A DNA stretch of 7,803 nt, taken from positions 1 to 7,803 of the forward strand of contig JBDLIN010000182.1 of assembly GCA_039714835.1 (NCBI GenBank), written 5' to 3'. Positions 1-6,021 of this stretch are shown here, piece by piece. A program made the translations under genes and the position numbers. Under the pieces are notes generated by a model. It ran no database searches, was not told the DNA's origin, and saw nothing but the letters and a program-made list of their open reading frames with translations. Numbering within the stretch: position 1 is the stretch's first letter; the number at the start of each line of letters is the position of its first letter. Source of the DNA: SZUA-22 sp039714835. Lineage in GTDB: Bacteria > Bacteroidota > Ignavibacteria > Ignavibacteriales > Melioribacteraceae.

Positions 1-41
1 TTGAGTGGGCTACATACCTTGATATTTAGCACTTACCCTGC

Positions 42-60
42 CATTACTGTATACATAATG
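42..60. repeat. Near-palindrome downstream of the DUF6326-type gene
   Basis: CATTA (42-46) and TAATG (56-60) flank the perfect 8-bp palindrome TGTATACA (48-55), with one unpaired base at 47. It lies just past the stop codon of the leftmost minus-strand gene. It could be a short hairpin at the end of that transcript or a protein-binding site. It lacks a GC-rich stem and a following T run, so it is not called a terminator. The rest of 1-70 shows nothing recognisable. Confidence 0.3.
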
Positions 61-70
61 TGTGTGTCCG

Positions 71-481
71 TTATTCCTCTGCATTAAAATCATTTTCCTT
101 CCACATCCAAGCATAATAAACAATAAAAATAGTGGTAGCAATTTCTATTGCACCAAAAAATATATAATAAAGAGTTGGCGTACCAACAAACATTGTTAAT
201 ATCATAACTACAGTCTTAATTGATGCAGCAGTAATATTTGTCCAACGATTGACTTGATAATTTAATATTCTAGAAAGTAAAATCATGGCTATTGGTATCT
301 CCATCAAAATGGCTCCAATCAACAAAAAACTTTCAGTCAATTCAAGCCCATCTACTATGCCTGTTAGGTATTGCTTCAATAATGACGAATCCATTAGCCC
401 TAAAATGTCACAATATGTGTAATTAAACATCACAAATATCCATAGTGTAGAAAGCATTACTTTCCTGTCTTTAAAATCCAT
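71..481 (-). CDS. DUF6326-type four-helix membrane protein
   Basis: A small integral membrane protein of 136 residues with no known function. Four hydrophobic segments are visible, at about residues 11-28, 49-71, 81-100 and 104-126, joined by short loops, with an acidic C-terminus (ENDFNAEE). The first helix carries an FxxFNYTYCDILGL-like motif, which is what I recognise of the DUF6326 family. Start choice: an upstream in-frame ATG at 485-487 is only 2-3 bases from the GGAGA at 490-494, whereas the ATG at 479-481 has 8 bases of spacing and is preferred; the longer form would have 138 residues. It is the last gene of a four-gene minus-strand run, about 46 bases after the methyltransferase, so it is probably cotranscribed. 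The family name is from recall of motif and size; membrane location is clear. Confidence 0.8.
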   Translation of the reverse strand: MDFKDRKVMLSTLWIFVMFNYTYCDILGLMDSSLLKQYLTGIVDGLELTESFLLIGAILMEIPIAMILLSRILNYQVNRWTNITAASIKTVVMILTMFVGTPTLYYIFFGAIEIATTIFIVYYAWMWKENDFNAEE

Positions 482-527
482 TCTCATTTTCTCCTTTTTT
501 GTTTTTTGTGATATAATTTATTTGTTA

Positions 528-1568
528 TTACAGAATTTGGCTTTTGTAATGACAGACAACTATACAGTAAAACGGTTCGATATCAAGTTTCTCACCAAAC
601 TGGTTGATTTCTGTCATTCTTAATCCACATTCTTTTAGGAATGATTCAACTGCCGCTTTAGGATCATCTGACATATCTATTCCGAATTTCGAAGGCTCTC
701 CCATTCTTTCTATTATACTCATATATCTTTTAGCTATTCTTGAATATTCACCTAATGCGAATGCTTTGGAATAAAAGTCTTGAGCGATGATACTTCCGTC
801 CACACATAAATCAGCCATTTTCCTCAGTGTTTCTTTGACAATATCAGCTTCTAAAAACAAAGAAACGCTTTGCCAAAGGAATAACGTCTTTTTTGTTTTG
901 TCAAAACCAGCTTCCAAGAGTTTATCGGCCCAGGATTCGTTTGCATAATCAACTGGGATATAGGCGATCCAATCATGCGTTATACCAGCTTTTTTCATTG
1001 TTTCAACTTTAACATTTAGGGTATTAACCTGGTCGAGTTCAAACACCTTTACTTTTTTTCCCTTTGTAAAGTGCAAAGCTATGAGATCAAAGCCAACTCC
1101 AGGAAGGACAATCTGCTCTATTTCATCAACATATTTTTCCATTATCTTGTCAAACATGAGCACCCGAATACCCGCAGTGGAATCTGAGGTCTCTTCACCT
1201 GGTTCAACAAGTTTTCCAAGCCTGGTGGTGAAACCAAATAACCGCTGGGAAATGATAAGAGCTCCCATAATTGACCACATACCAAAATGTGATTCACATG
1301 GAAATTTTTTTGTAAACGCAACAGAAAGGGGATCCGGTCTGGTGCCAAAATAATGCATGAACCACCTATATTGAAGTGCTTTAATTGCCGAGAAGGAAAC
1401 ACCCAGTTTCTTGCTTTTTCCCATTTCCTTGAAAATTGCAACTATTATTCCAATAATAGCAAAAGGAATGAAGATTATTTGAATCGGTATATAAAGGATA
1501 ATTTGAAAAAGCTTAATTAAGAAACGTAATATTCCGTGAAGCTGTTTTTTTGTGTTTTTATCTTTCAT
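528..1568 (-). CDS. Membrane-anchored class I SAM-dependent methyltransferase, LCM family
   Basis: Predicted S-adenosylmethionine-dependent methyltransferase of the leucine carboxyl methyltransferase-like (LCM/TIGR00027) family, 346 residues; the substrate is unknown. Residues 12-46 are strongly hydrophobic (one long or two short helices), followed by KEMGKSKK, which should keep the catalytic domain at the inner face of the membrane. The SAM fold follows: glycine motif VLPGVGFD (153-160), the acidic ribose-binding stretch FELDQ (176-180), PVDY (205-208), and LFLWQSVSLFL, the position where most relatives have an EG..YL motif. Here Glu-Gly is replaced by Gln-Ser, so the active site may differ. 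Family members usually have about 270-310 residues; the excess is the N-terminal anchor. AGAG at 6 bases before the ATG is a modest SD, and a six-codon ORF with a far better SD ends one base upstream. It sits between the cysteine-rich and DUF6326-type membrane genes, suggesting that its substrate is membrane-associated (inference). Confidence 0.85.
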   Translation of the reverse strand: MKDKNTKKQLHGILRFLIKLFQIILYIPIQIIFIPFAIIGIIVAIFKEMGKSKKLGVSFSAIKALQYRWFMHYFGTRPDPLSVAFTKKFPCESHFGMWSIMGALIISQRLFGFTTRLGKLVEPGEETSDSTAGIRVLMFDKIMEKYVDEIEQIVLPGVGFDLIALHFTKGKKVKVFELDQVNTLNVKVETMKKAGITHDWIAYIPVDYANESWADKLLEAGFDKTKKTLFLWQSVSLFLEADIVKETLRKMADLCVDGSIIAQDFYSKAFALGEYSRIAKRYMSIIERMGEPSKFGIDMSDDPKAAVESFLKECGLRMTEINQFGEKLDIEPFYCIVVCHYKSQIL

Positions 1569-1569
1569 T

Positions 1570-1590
1570 TTATTCTCTTTCTATATTCAT
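1570..1590 (-). CDS. Possible six-residue leader ORF (MNIERE)
   Basis: On the minus strand an ATG at 1588-1590 opens a frame of six codons ending in TAA at 1570-1572, one base before the methyltransferase ATG. It has the best SD of the region (AAAGGAGA, GGAG at 1598-1601, 7-base spacing), better than that of the methyltransferase itself. Ribosomes could load here and restart on the large gene. It may instead be a chance frame, with the strong SD acting at a distance. No function is known. Confidence 0.3.
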   Translation of the reverse strand: MNIERE

Positions 1591-1597
1591 ATTTTAT

Positions 1598-1601
1598 CTC
1601 C
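1598..1601 (-). promoter_or_regulatory. Strong Shine-Dalgarno before the leader ORF and methyltransferase
   Basis: GGAG, within AAAGGAGA on the minus strand, lies 7 bases from the ATG of the six-codon ORF but about 29 bases from the methyltransferase ATG. That spacing is right for the mini-ORF and too long for direct initiation on the methyltransferase. Confidence 0.45.
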
Positions 1602-1619
1602 TTTTGTTGCATAGACACG

Positions 1620-2306
1620 CTAATCAATATGCCAGCCCGATTTTTCCCACGCTTCTCTCATCACAACATTCTCCTTTAAGTATTCATCAATTACCGGTTT
1701 TGGAACCGTATTCAATGGACATGAAAAATTAATGCAACTAGGGCAGAAGAAAGTTTTAAGAGTTACAACAAAAGAGATAGATGAAATGATATTCGCCAAA
1801 GTTATCCCTATTAATCCCAATAGCGATATTAAACTATATTGAGCATAGTTTATGGAAATATATCCGATTCCGTATCCCATTATTGAAAGTGGAAAGACAA
1901 AGAATATAGTCGCTATAAGAAAATACATCATAAACTTTTCAAATCTATTCAAAGGTTCAGGATTATAGGACCAAAATTTGTAACTACCATGGTTTGCAAG
2001 ACAATGGAGTGTTTTACCTTCTTCAGCATAATAGGGACAATGGCTGCAAAGAAAACGGATTTCAAAAAATCCAAACATTAGAAAAAAGTAAATAACATAG
2101 GAATAAAGAGCCCACCATATTTCAGTTAAGTTTCCTACCAGCACAATTCCAAAGATTGCAGTTAATATTGGAGGCCAGGAAATTCCATGGAATCCTGTTA
2201 ATATTTTTCGATCCCATTTGCATGCCAATTTACCCTTGATGTTGCAGGTTTGACAATCTGCCTGGTCATCCCAGGTACAAAAATTGTGTGGATTTTTATT
2301 TTCCAT
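1620..2306 (-). CDS. Cysteine-rich four-helix membrane protein, unknown function
   Basis: I do not recognise a named family. The protein has 228 residues from the ATG at 2304-2306. Ten cysteines fall in three groups: C10, C18, C21, C29 (C-x7-C-x2-C-x7-C) in the N-terminal tail; C87, C90 and C102 with H89, H101 and H106 in the middle loop; and C188, C191, C196 (CxxCxxxxC) after the last helix. Four hydrophobic segments, at about 44-62, 64-83, 126-148 and 157-185, would put all three groups on the same side, and the Lys/Arg-rich flanks suggest that side is the cytoplasm. This looks like a metal- or iron-sulfur-binding membrane protein, possibly electron transfer (inference). An in-frame ATG at 2367-2369 would add 21 residues, but it has no SD, while AGAGG at 2316-2320 lies 9 bases from the chosen start. 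It follows the DUF6653-type gene by 73 bases and precedes the methyltransferase by about 50. Confidence 0.8.
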   Translation of the reverse strand: MENKNPHNFCTWDDQADCQTCNIKGKLACKWDRKILTGFHGISWPPILTAIFGIVLVGNLTEIWWALYSYVIYFFLMFGFFEIRFLCSHCPYYAEEGKTLHCLANHGSYKFWSYNPEPLNRFEKFMMYFLIATIFFVFPLSIMGYGIGYISINYAQYSLISLLGLIGITLANIISSISFVVTLKTFFCPSCINFSCPLNTVPKPVIDEYLKENVVMREAWEKSGWHID

Positions 2307-2315
2307 TTTAATTTT

Positions 2316-2320
2316 CCTCT
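2316..2320 (-). promoter_or_regulatory. Shine-Dalgarno that fixes the start of the cysteine-rich gene
   Basis: AGAGG on the minus strand, in the context AGAGAGGA, lies 9 bases before the ATG at 2304-2306. The upstream in-frame ATG at 2367-2369 has no comparable purine run, so the shorter 228-residue protein is favoured. Confidence 0.5.
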
Positions 2321-2379
2321 CTTGGTTTTGACCATATTTAAAAATGTTTTTAATATCAAAACACATCATTTGACAATCC

Positions 2380-2886
2380 TTAATACAGCCACTTATTATA
2401 TTCCGCGTATTCCTTCATATCTTCATACAGCCAGACCATGCGGTCCAAATACCAGCTCTTTCCCAAGTATGTCAGGGCAACGCCGAGAATAGCCCCCCAT
2501 ACTGAATAGGTAACAATAGCCCAGATAGAAAGAATCATTCCCACTGAAGAAATGCTGTTGAGAATTTTATGCAGAGCAATCTTGTGATTCTCCGGAATAT
2601 CTACTTTATCACGATTTGAATAAACACGTTCTCCCAAAACAGATTTCGACGCCCAGTTTTTTGTCGAATGCGGTGCTTTAAAAACCACCGGATTAAAAAA
2701 CATCCAGAGTATGGATATGATTCCCGGAATTAAGCACCACCAACTAATCCAGGCCCTGCTCCAAAAGGCAAGCACGATTACCGGCAATACCGAGTAGCGT
2801 GTCCACACACTCCATGGATTTGCATGTTTCATCCAATTTTCATCGGTTAGATTGAATGCTTTGGCTACTTTTTTTTCTAAAGTCAT
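2380..2886 (-). CDS. DUF6653-type membrane protein
   Basis: A 168-residue membrane protein of a conserved but uncharacterised family. Motifs that I associate with DUF6653 are clear: HANPWSVWTR (21-30) before the first helix, a tryptophan-rich stretch AFWSRAWISWW (40-50), NPVVF (65-69), SVLGERVYSNR (82-92) and the C-terminal KSWYLDRMVWLYEDM (143-157). Hydrophobic segments lie at about 32-50, 52-66, 112-128 and 129-143. The length matches the family as I know it. The ATG at 2884-2886 is preceded only by a weak GAGAAAA purine run. It is the first gene of the four-gene minus-strand membrane cluster, so that cluster's promoter should lie in the 2887-3198 stretch, although no convincing -35/-10 pair was found there. 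The function of the family is unknown. Confidence 0.85.
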   Translation of the reverse strand: MTLEKKVAKAFNLTDENWMKHANPWSVWTRYSVLPVIVLAFWSRAWISWWCLIPGIISILWMFFNPVVFKAPHSTKNWASKSVLGERVYSNRDKVDIPENHKIALHKILNSISSVGMILSIWAIVTYSVWGAILGVALTYLGKSWYLDRMVWLYEDMKEYAEYNKWLY

Positions 2887-2943
2887 AATTATTTTCTCAA
2901 TTTAAATTCAATAATTTTTGTTTTTTCTATTCTACTCTATCCA

Positions 2944-3021
2944 GCCAATAATAACCGTTGTCGGAAAGCAACGCTTCGCCAGTTCGGTCACAACCGATAA
3001 TTCTCAAACAGTAGTTATGCG
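2944..3021. repeat. GC-richer hairpin block, possible dispersed repeat
   Basis: Bases 2941-3000 are 50% G+C, against about 17% in the preceding 60 bases. Two adjacent hairpins can form: CGTTG (2956-2960) with CAACG (2969-2973), loop 8; and CGGT (2985-2988) with ACCG (2993-2996), loop 4. GTTGT (2957-2961) can alternatively pair with ACAAC (2990-2994). The ends, ATAAC at 2951-2955 and GTTAT near 3014-3018, are also complementary. The shape suggests a dispersed intergenic repeat or a recombination-site-like element, but no second copy exists in the window. Confidence 0.35.
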
Positions 3022-3110
3022 TATGTCGATGGATTAAACAACTTATGTACAGTTTGAAACAATACAGACGTTACATTTCATCTGTTATAATTTGATATAT
3101 TTTTGTCAGA

Positions 3111-3189
3111 TGGAACATTCATTTTTATAATCTCAGTAGGAGTCTTACAGTTATTCTCTTGTGTGAGTTAATTACTCATGAATGTTTCA
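3111..3189. repeat. Widely spaced 12-bp inverted repeat after the lipoprotein gene
   Basis: TGGAACATTCAT (3111-3122) and ATGAATGTTTCA (3178-3189) are complementary at 11 of 12 positions, with 55 bases between them. The pair starts about 10 bases past the lipoprotein stop codon. It may form a long-loop stem in the transcript end or mark the ends of a small inserted element. Confidence 0.35.
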
Positions 3190-3198
3190 ACTAACGTT

Positions 3199-3618
3199 TT
3201 ATTCAACAAATTCAACTACGTCAGCAGTTATAAAATACTTAGCTTGAGTATATACAATCGTATTCAATATCTCAGTATCTTGACGTATGTTCACTAACGC
3301 TAATTTTTTCTCTTCGGTATCACCATATTTTTCCCGATAGTTATTCCACAAATCCTTAATTGCAGCATCATACAGTTTTTCTACACCAGCAACTTTAATT
3401 AGAGCAAACGTACCAATATCGGAACCTTGAGAATAACTGATTCCAACTAGATATCCCTGCGTTGCCGAACCATGTATATCTCTAGCTGCAATATTAAAAT
3501 TTGGTTTAGATAACTCTACACTTGTAATATGATTTGCTTGAAACGCTCCCCCGGTTCCGCAACCGGTTAGTAAGGTGATGAGAGTTAGCGAGATTGACAA
3601 AACAAATATTTTCTTCAT
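3199..3618 (-). CDS. DUF6567-like lipoprotein
   Basis: A secreted, lipid-anchored protein of 139 residues. The N-terminus is a type II signal peptide: MKK, a hydrophobic core at 4-17, and lipobox L-T-G-C with Cys20 as the lipidated residue. Asp is not at +2, so outer-membrane placement is plausible in a Gram-negative cell. The mature part (SVELSKPNFNIAARDIHGSATQGYLVGISYSQGSDIGTFAL... and a C-terminal YFITADVVEF strand) resembles the DUF6567 family of small lipoproteins, whose function is unknown. GGAG 7 bases before the ATG is a strong SD. It follows the KPR-like gene by 33 bases and ends the operon. The lipoprotein call is firm; the DUF number is from pattern recall. Confidence 0.85.
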   Translation of the reverse strand: MKKIFVLSISLTLITLLTGCGTGGAFQANHITSVELSKPNFNIAARDIHGSATQGYLVGISYSQGSDIGTFALIKVAGVEKLYDAAIKDLWNNYREKYGDTEEKKLALVNIRQDTEILNTIVYTQAKYFITADVVEFVE

Positions 3619-3651
3619 TTTAGTTCTCCTTTATTGTGATTTTGTATCCAG

Positions 3652-4593
3652 TTATTTAATACATTTAATTAGTTCTTCAAGATTTGGTGTTTTTACAGAC
3701 GTTTGATTTTTCAAAACCATAAGTTCTCTGCCTAATTCTTCCATCTCATCTTTAGCAGCATTAACATGAAGCATCATAGCAATTTCAGCGAACTTTGATT
3801 TAAAAACTAACTGAAGTATTTTACTTGTTAGCCACTCCGGATTCCAATTGAACGATTTTATTTTGGTTGGTAATTGGTTTTTATATCCAAATTCAGATAG
3901 TATTTTCACTACTTCTTTTACTGCTCGTATGTATGTTCTAATCGTATTCTTATCATTTGCTAACTTATAATTATCTCCGCTTTTTAATAATGCCCCGGCT
4001 AATGGGACGACATATGCTGCATGATATTTCAACCAACCATCAATATTTTTGACAATGTTTACAGGTACATCAGACGATTCAAATAAATTTTGAATTTGTT
4101 TGGTTCTTGTTTTTATTTCCCCATCAATTTCCCCGATTGTAATCGGTAACCTTTTTCCATTAGGTTTTTCAGAATCAATGAAATGAATTATGTGATCTAT
4201 TCGCGATCCACCTCCGCCCGGGAAGCCGAATAATACTTTTTCTTTTGGTATATATTGCAAGTACTCATCTAATCCCAGAGCATTATTACCCATAAATAGA
4301 AAATTAGGAACTTGATTATTTTTACTTAATACGGGAAGGATATTTCTGACGCTGTTTTTTCTCATTAAAATTATAACGAGCTCATAATCATCTTCTTCTT
4401 TAAATGAATCAACCACATTAACTTTTTCTATTATTTTCTCATGTGTGAATTCATTGAGCAGAATAAGCCCTTTTTCCTTCAAAAATTTGTAGTGTTCATT
4501 TCTTGCAAGTAATGTTATATCATGGCCAGCTTTAGAAAATAAATAAGTGTATAAACTACCAAGTGGTCCTGCACCAATTATTAATGTTTTCAT
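3652..4593 (-). CDS. Ketopantoate reductase-like NAD(P)-dependent oxidoreductase (ApbA/PanE family)
   Basis: A cytoplasmic two-domain dehydrogenase of 313 residues, about the usual length for the family (290-310). The N-terminal Rossmann fold shows GAGPLG (7-12), and R31 in LLARN is typical of NADPH-binding members. A K-N pair (79-80) and MGNN (101-104) occupy the places of conserved family motifs. The C-terminal helical domain has GWLKYHAAYVVPLAG (186-200): K189 matches the catalytic Lys of PanE, but the Asn residues that normally follow it are not present. A glycine-rich FPGGGGSR (124-131) is also unusual. It is therefore probably a paralogue acting on another 2-oxo acid or a different substrate, not the pantothenate enzyme; panE is not assigned. 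Its ATG overlaps the SDR stop (ATGA, 4590-4593), with a GGGGAA SD inside the SDR end, so translation is probably coupled. Confidence 0.85.
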   Translation of the reverse strand: MKTLIIGAGPLGSLYTYLFSKAGHDITLLARNEHYKFLKEKGLILLNEFTHEKIIEKVNVVDSFKEEDDYELVIILMRKNSVRNILPVLSKNNQVPNFLFMGNNALGLDEYLQYIPKEKVLFGFPGGGGSRIDHIIHFIDSEKPNGKRLPITIGEIDGEIKTRTKQIQNLFESSDVPVNIVKNIDGWLKYHAAYVVPLAGALLKSGDNYKLANDKNTIRTYIRAVKEVVKILSEFGYKNQLPTKIKSFNWNPEWLTSKILQLVFKSKFAEIAMMLHVNAAKDEMEELGRELMVLKNQTSVKTPNLEELIKCIK

Positions 4594-5444
4594 TTTATTT
4601 CCCCAAGTTTTTCAATGCGTTTCATGAATATCCAATCCAAAAGAGCTTTTGGTAATTTTGATGCTTTTGCACCACCCTTAGCATCATTACCTACAAGGTA
4701 ATATCGTTTAGGCTTGTTGGCAGTTAATGCGTGTGTTACGGATTTTGCAACTTCATCCGCCGAAATTTTCTTCAGTTCATTAATCAAGTTTTCACCGAAT
4801 TTAATTAGCGTTGCGTAAAGACTTACAATTTCCGGTTTTATGTTTTTACGCAATTCATTTTTGTAAGCTTTCCCTTTTTCCCAGATATCACTTTCAACTG
4901 CTCCGGGAGAAACTAATACTACACTCATTCCAAATGGTTTTAATTCGAGGCGGAGGGAATCTGTAATAGCACGAACAGCAAACTTAGATGCTGCATAAGC
5001 ACTTGCACCGGGTGAAGCTAAATAGCTGGCTGTTGAACCGATATTTATTATTCGTCCTTTGTTTTTACGAAGCATTGGAATCATTGCTTTTGTCATTGCC
5101 ATTAATCCTATTACATTTACTTCCATCACTTTACGAATTTCTGTTACAGGAGTTACTTCCAACACACCACTACGCCCGATACCGGCATTATTGACAAGTC
5201 CGAATATTTTGCCCCCTGTTTCTTCTTCAATAAAGTTTACCACATTATTTATTGATTCCTCATCGGTAACATCAAGAATGATGGGAGTAAGATTTTGGGA
5301 AGCATCTTTTTGTAAATTATCACCGTCAGCTTGCTTACGTACTCCTGCATATACCTTGTATCCTAACTTATCAAGGTGAAGTGCACAAGTTTTTCCAATT
5401 CCGGTTGATGTTCCAGTAATTAAGATTGCTTTACTTATATTCAC
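4590..5444 (-). CDS. Classical short-chain dehydrogenase/reductase (SDR)
   Basis: An NAD(P)(H)-dependent oxidoreductase of 284 residues. The cofactor motif TGTSTGIG is at 10-17, R36 in the AGVRK turn favours NADP(H), D58 is in LDVTD, and NNAG is at 85-88. The catalytic tetrad is complete: N110, S137, Y150 and K154 (YAASK). SPGAVES follows the catalytic helix, as in 17-beta-hydroxysteroid/retinol dehydrogenase-like members. The C-terminal extension with a KRYYLVGNDAKGG segment also matches that subgroup, which acts on lipophilic alcohols or ketones; the substrate here is unknown. The start codon is GTG (5442-5444), supported by AAAGG 9-10 bases upstream; no better ATG exists. It is preceded by the 35-aa ORF (24-base gap) and overlaps the KPR-like gene by 4 bases. 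The two reductases probably act in sequence or on related substrates (inference). Confidence 0.9.
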   Translation of the reverse strand: MNISKAILITGTSTGIGKTCALHLDKLGYKVYAGVRKQADGDNLQKDASQNLTPIILDVTDEESINNVVNFIEEETGGKIFGLVNNAGIGRSGVLEVTPVTEIRKVMEVNVIGLMAMTKAMIPMLRKNKGRIINIGSTASYLASPGASAYAASKFAVRAITDSLRLELKPFGMSVVLVSPGAVESDIWEKGKAYKNELRKNIKPEIVSLYATLIKFGENLINELKKISADEVAKSVTHALTANKPKRYYLVGNDAKGGAKASKLPKALLDWIFMKRIEKLGEIK

Positions 5445-5468
5445 TTTAATAATTCCTTTGTGTATTTA

Positions 5469-5576
5469 TTACTTTTTAAATTCTTTTATTCGTTTGTTAG
5501 AATTTTGCCTATCATCTCCTATCAGGCTCATCATAAGTAGAATTACTAAGCCTAAAATTATTACTATCATTTTCAT
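5469..5576 (-). CDS. 35-residue single-helix membrane microprotein
   Basis: A short ORF with an ATG at 5574-5576 and TAA at 5469-5471. The product has a hydrophobic helix at residues 3-19 (MIVIILGLVILLMMSLI) followed by a polar, Lys-rich tail (GDDRQNSNKRIKEFKK). GGGAG 7 bases before the ATG is a strong SD. The gene sits inside the operon with gaps of 40 bases before and 24 after. These features argue for a translated small membrane protein, perhaps a regulator or partner of a neighbouring membrane protein. A second ATG at codon 3 is possible but worse spaced. No family is recognised. Confidence 0.6.
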   Translation of the reverse strand: MKMIVIILGLVILLMMSLIGDDRQNSNKRIKEFKK

Positions 5577-5616
5577 CGTACATCTCCCAAATTAATTTCT
5601 CTATAATATTTTTTTA

Positions 5617-5895
5617 TCATTTAAACTCAATCCATATTTTGTGGTGTACTAAACCGTATTCCTTTAAGGCTGATACAATATGTAAAGCTAGTGGGCTGCC
5701 TCCTTTATCTACTTTTTCCGAATCATGAAATAGATGGACACAAAAATCAGTATCTATCATTTCATTGCTGTATGTTTTGATTCCCTCGCGTTTTGTCGCT
5801 TTTTCTACTTCTTTTATTAAATTTTTAAACTCTTCTTTCAGTATTTCCAAGTTCTTATCTACAGTTCGAAGTTCAATTATTTCTAACCAATGCAT
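5617..5895 (-). CDS. Conserved-looking 92-residue protein, unknown function
   Basis: I do not recognise a named family. The protein is small, soluble and mixed alpha/beta: a first strand (MHWLEIIELRT), an amphipathic Lys/Glu-rich helix at about 14-37, a central strand with DTDFCVHLFHDS (49-60), a loop KGGSPLALHI, and a final helix-strand pair VSALKEYGLVHHKIWIEF. The beta-alpha-beta pattern could be a ferredoxin-like or ABM-type fold, but this is a guess from pattern only. AAAGG (5903-5907) lies 7 bases before the ATG, a good SD. It is the first gene of the minus-strand redox operon, divergent from the sigma-54 activator, so it is probably the gene nearest to the activated promoter. Confidence 0.75.
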   Translation of the reverse strand: MHWLEIIELRTVDKNLEILKEEFKNLIKEVEKATKREGIKTYSNEMIDTDFCVHLFHDSEKVDKGGSPLALHIVSALKEYGLVHHKIWIEFK

Positions 5896-5934
5896 TGCTT
5901 TGCCTTTATTGTAGTCTCAATTTTAATTCATTTA

Positions 5935-5953
5935 ATACCAAAGTCATACCAAA
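5935..5953 (-). promoter_or_regulatory. Candidate sigma-54 promoter within an 11-bp-phased direct repeat
   Basis: On the minus strand, TGGTATGACTTTGGTA (5951 to 5936) resembles the sigma-54 consensus TGGCACG-N4-TTGCW. The -24 GG is present, the spacing is correct and the -12 G is kept, but the conserved -12 C is T. The predicted start near 5926 gives a 31-base leader with the SD at the right place. The same bases form two copies of TTTGGTAT at an exact 11-base period (5935-5942 and 5946-5953), so the match could instead be a phased protein-binding site. The call is weak on sequence and helped by the sigma-54 activator next door. Confidence 0.35.
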
Positions 5954-5980
5954 CTATAAGTTCTTTAATTATAATGACTT
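5941..5980. repeat. 7-bp inverted repeat in the divergent promoter region
   Basis: AAGTCAT (5941-5947) and ATGACTT (5974-5980) are perfectly complementary with 26 bases between. The left arm overlaps the sigma-54 candidate. A shorter dyad, CTTAA-GG-TTAAG (5978-5989), abuts the right arm. These may be accessory binding sites; chance occurrence in AT-rich DNA is possible. Confidence 0.25.
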
Positions 5981-6021
5981 AAGGTTAAGCAAATAAATGT
6001 ATCACCAAATACGACAATTGT

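Larger units (their letters stand above)
2887..3198. other. 312-base intergenic stretch with structured DNA
   Basis: Separates the lipoprotein end (3199) from the start of the membrane cluster (2886). No credible gene was found. It holds a GC-richer hairpin block (2944-3021), a 6-bp hairpin CATCTG/CAGATG (3079-3084 with 3107-3112) and a widely spaced inverted repeat (3111-3122 with 3178-3189). It must contain the end of the upstream operon and probably the promoter of the membrane cluster, but no clear sigma-70 promoter or T-tailed terminator is visible. Confidence 0.5.

Noticed and set aside
1142..1441. 99-codon frame on the same strand within the methyltransferase
   Set aside because: An out-of-frame shadow of the methyltransferase, whose own motifs are intact across the interval.
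2307..2369. N-terminal extension of the cysteine-rich protein from the ATG at 2367-2369
   Set aside because: There is no SD there, while the ATG at 2304-2306 has AGAGG at good spacing; the extra residues look unlike the rest of the protein.
2928..3071. Minus-strand open frame of 47 codons ending ...TGEALLSDNGYYWLDRVE and TAG, considered as a gene fragment
   Set aside because: It has no start codon, is closed upstream by TAA, and coincides with the hairpin block, so the frame is more simply explained by structured non-coding DNA.
5970..5975. TATAAT on the plus strand as the -10 box of the activator gene
   Set aside because: The -10 match is perfect, but no acceptable -35 lies 16-18 bases upstream, and it is over 100 bases from the start codon in AT-rich DNA.
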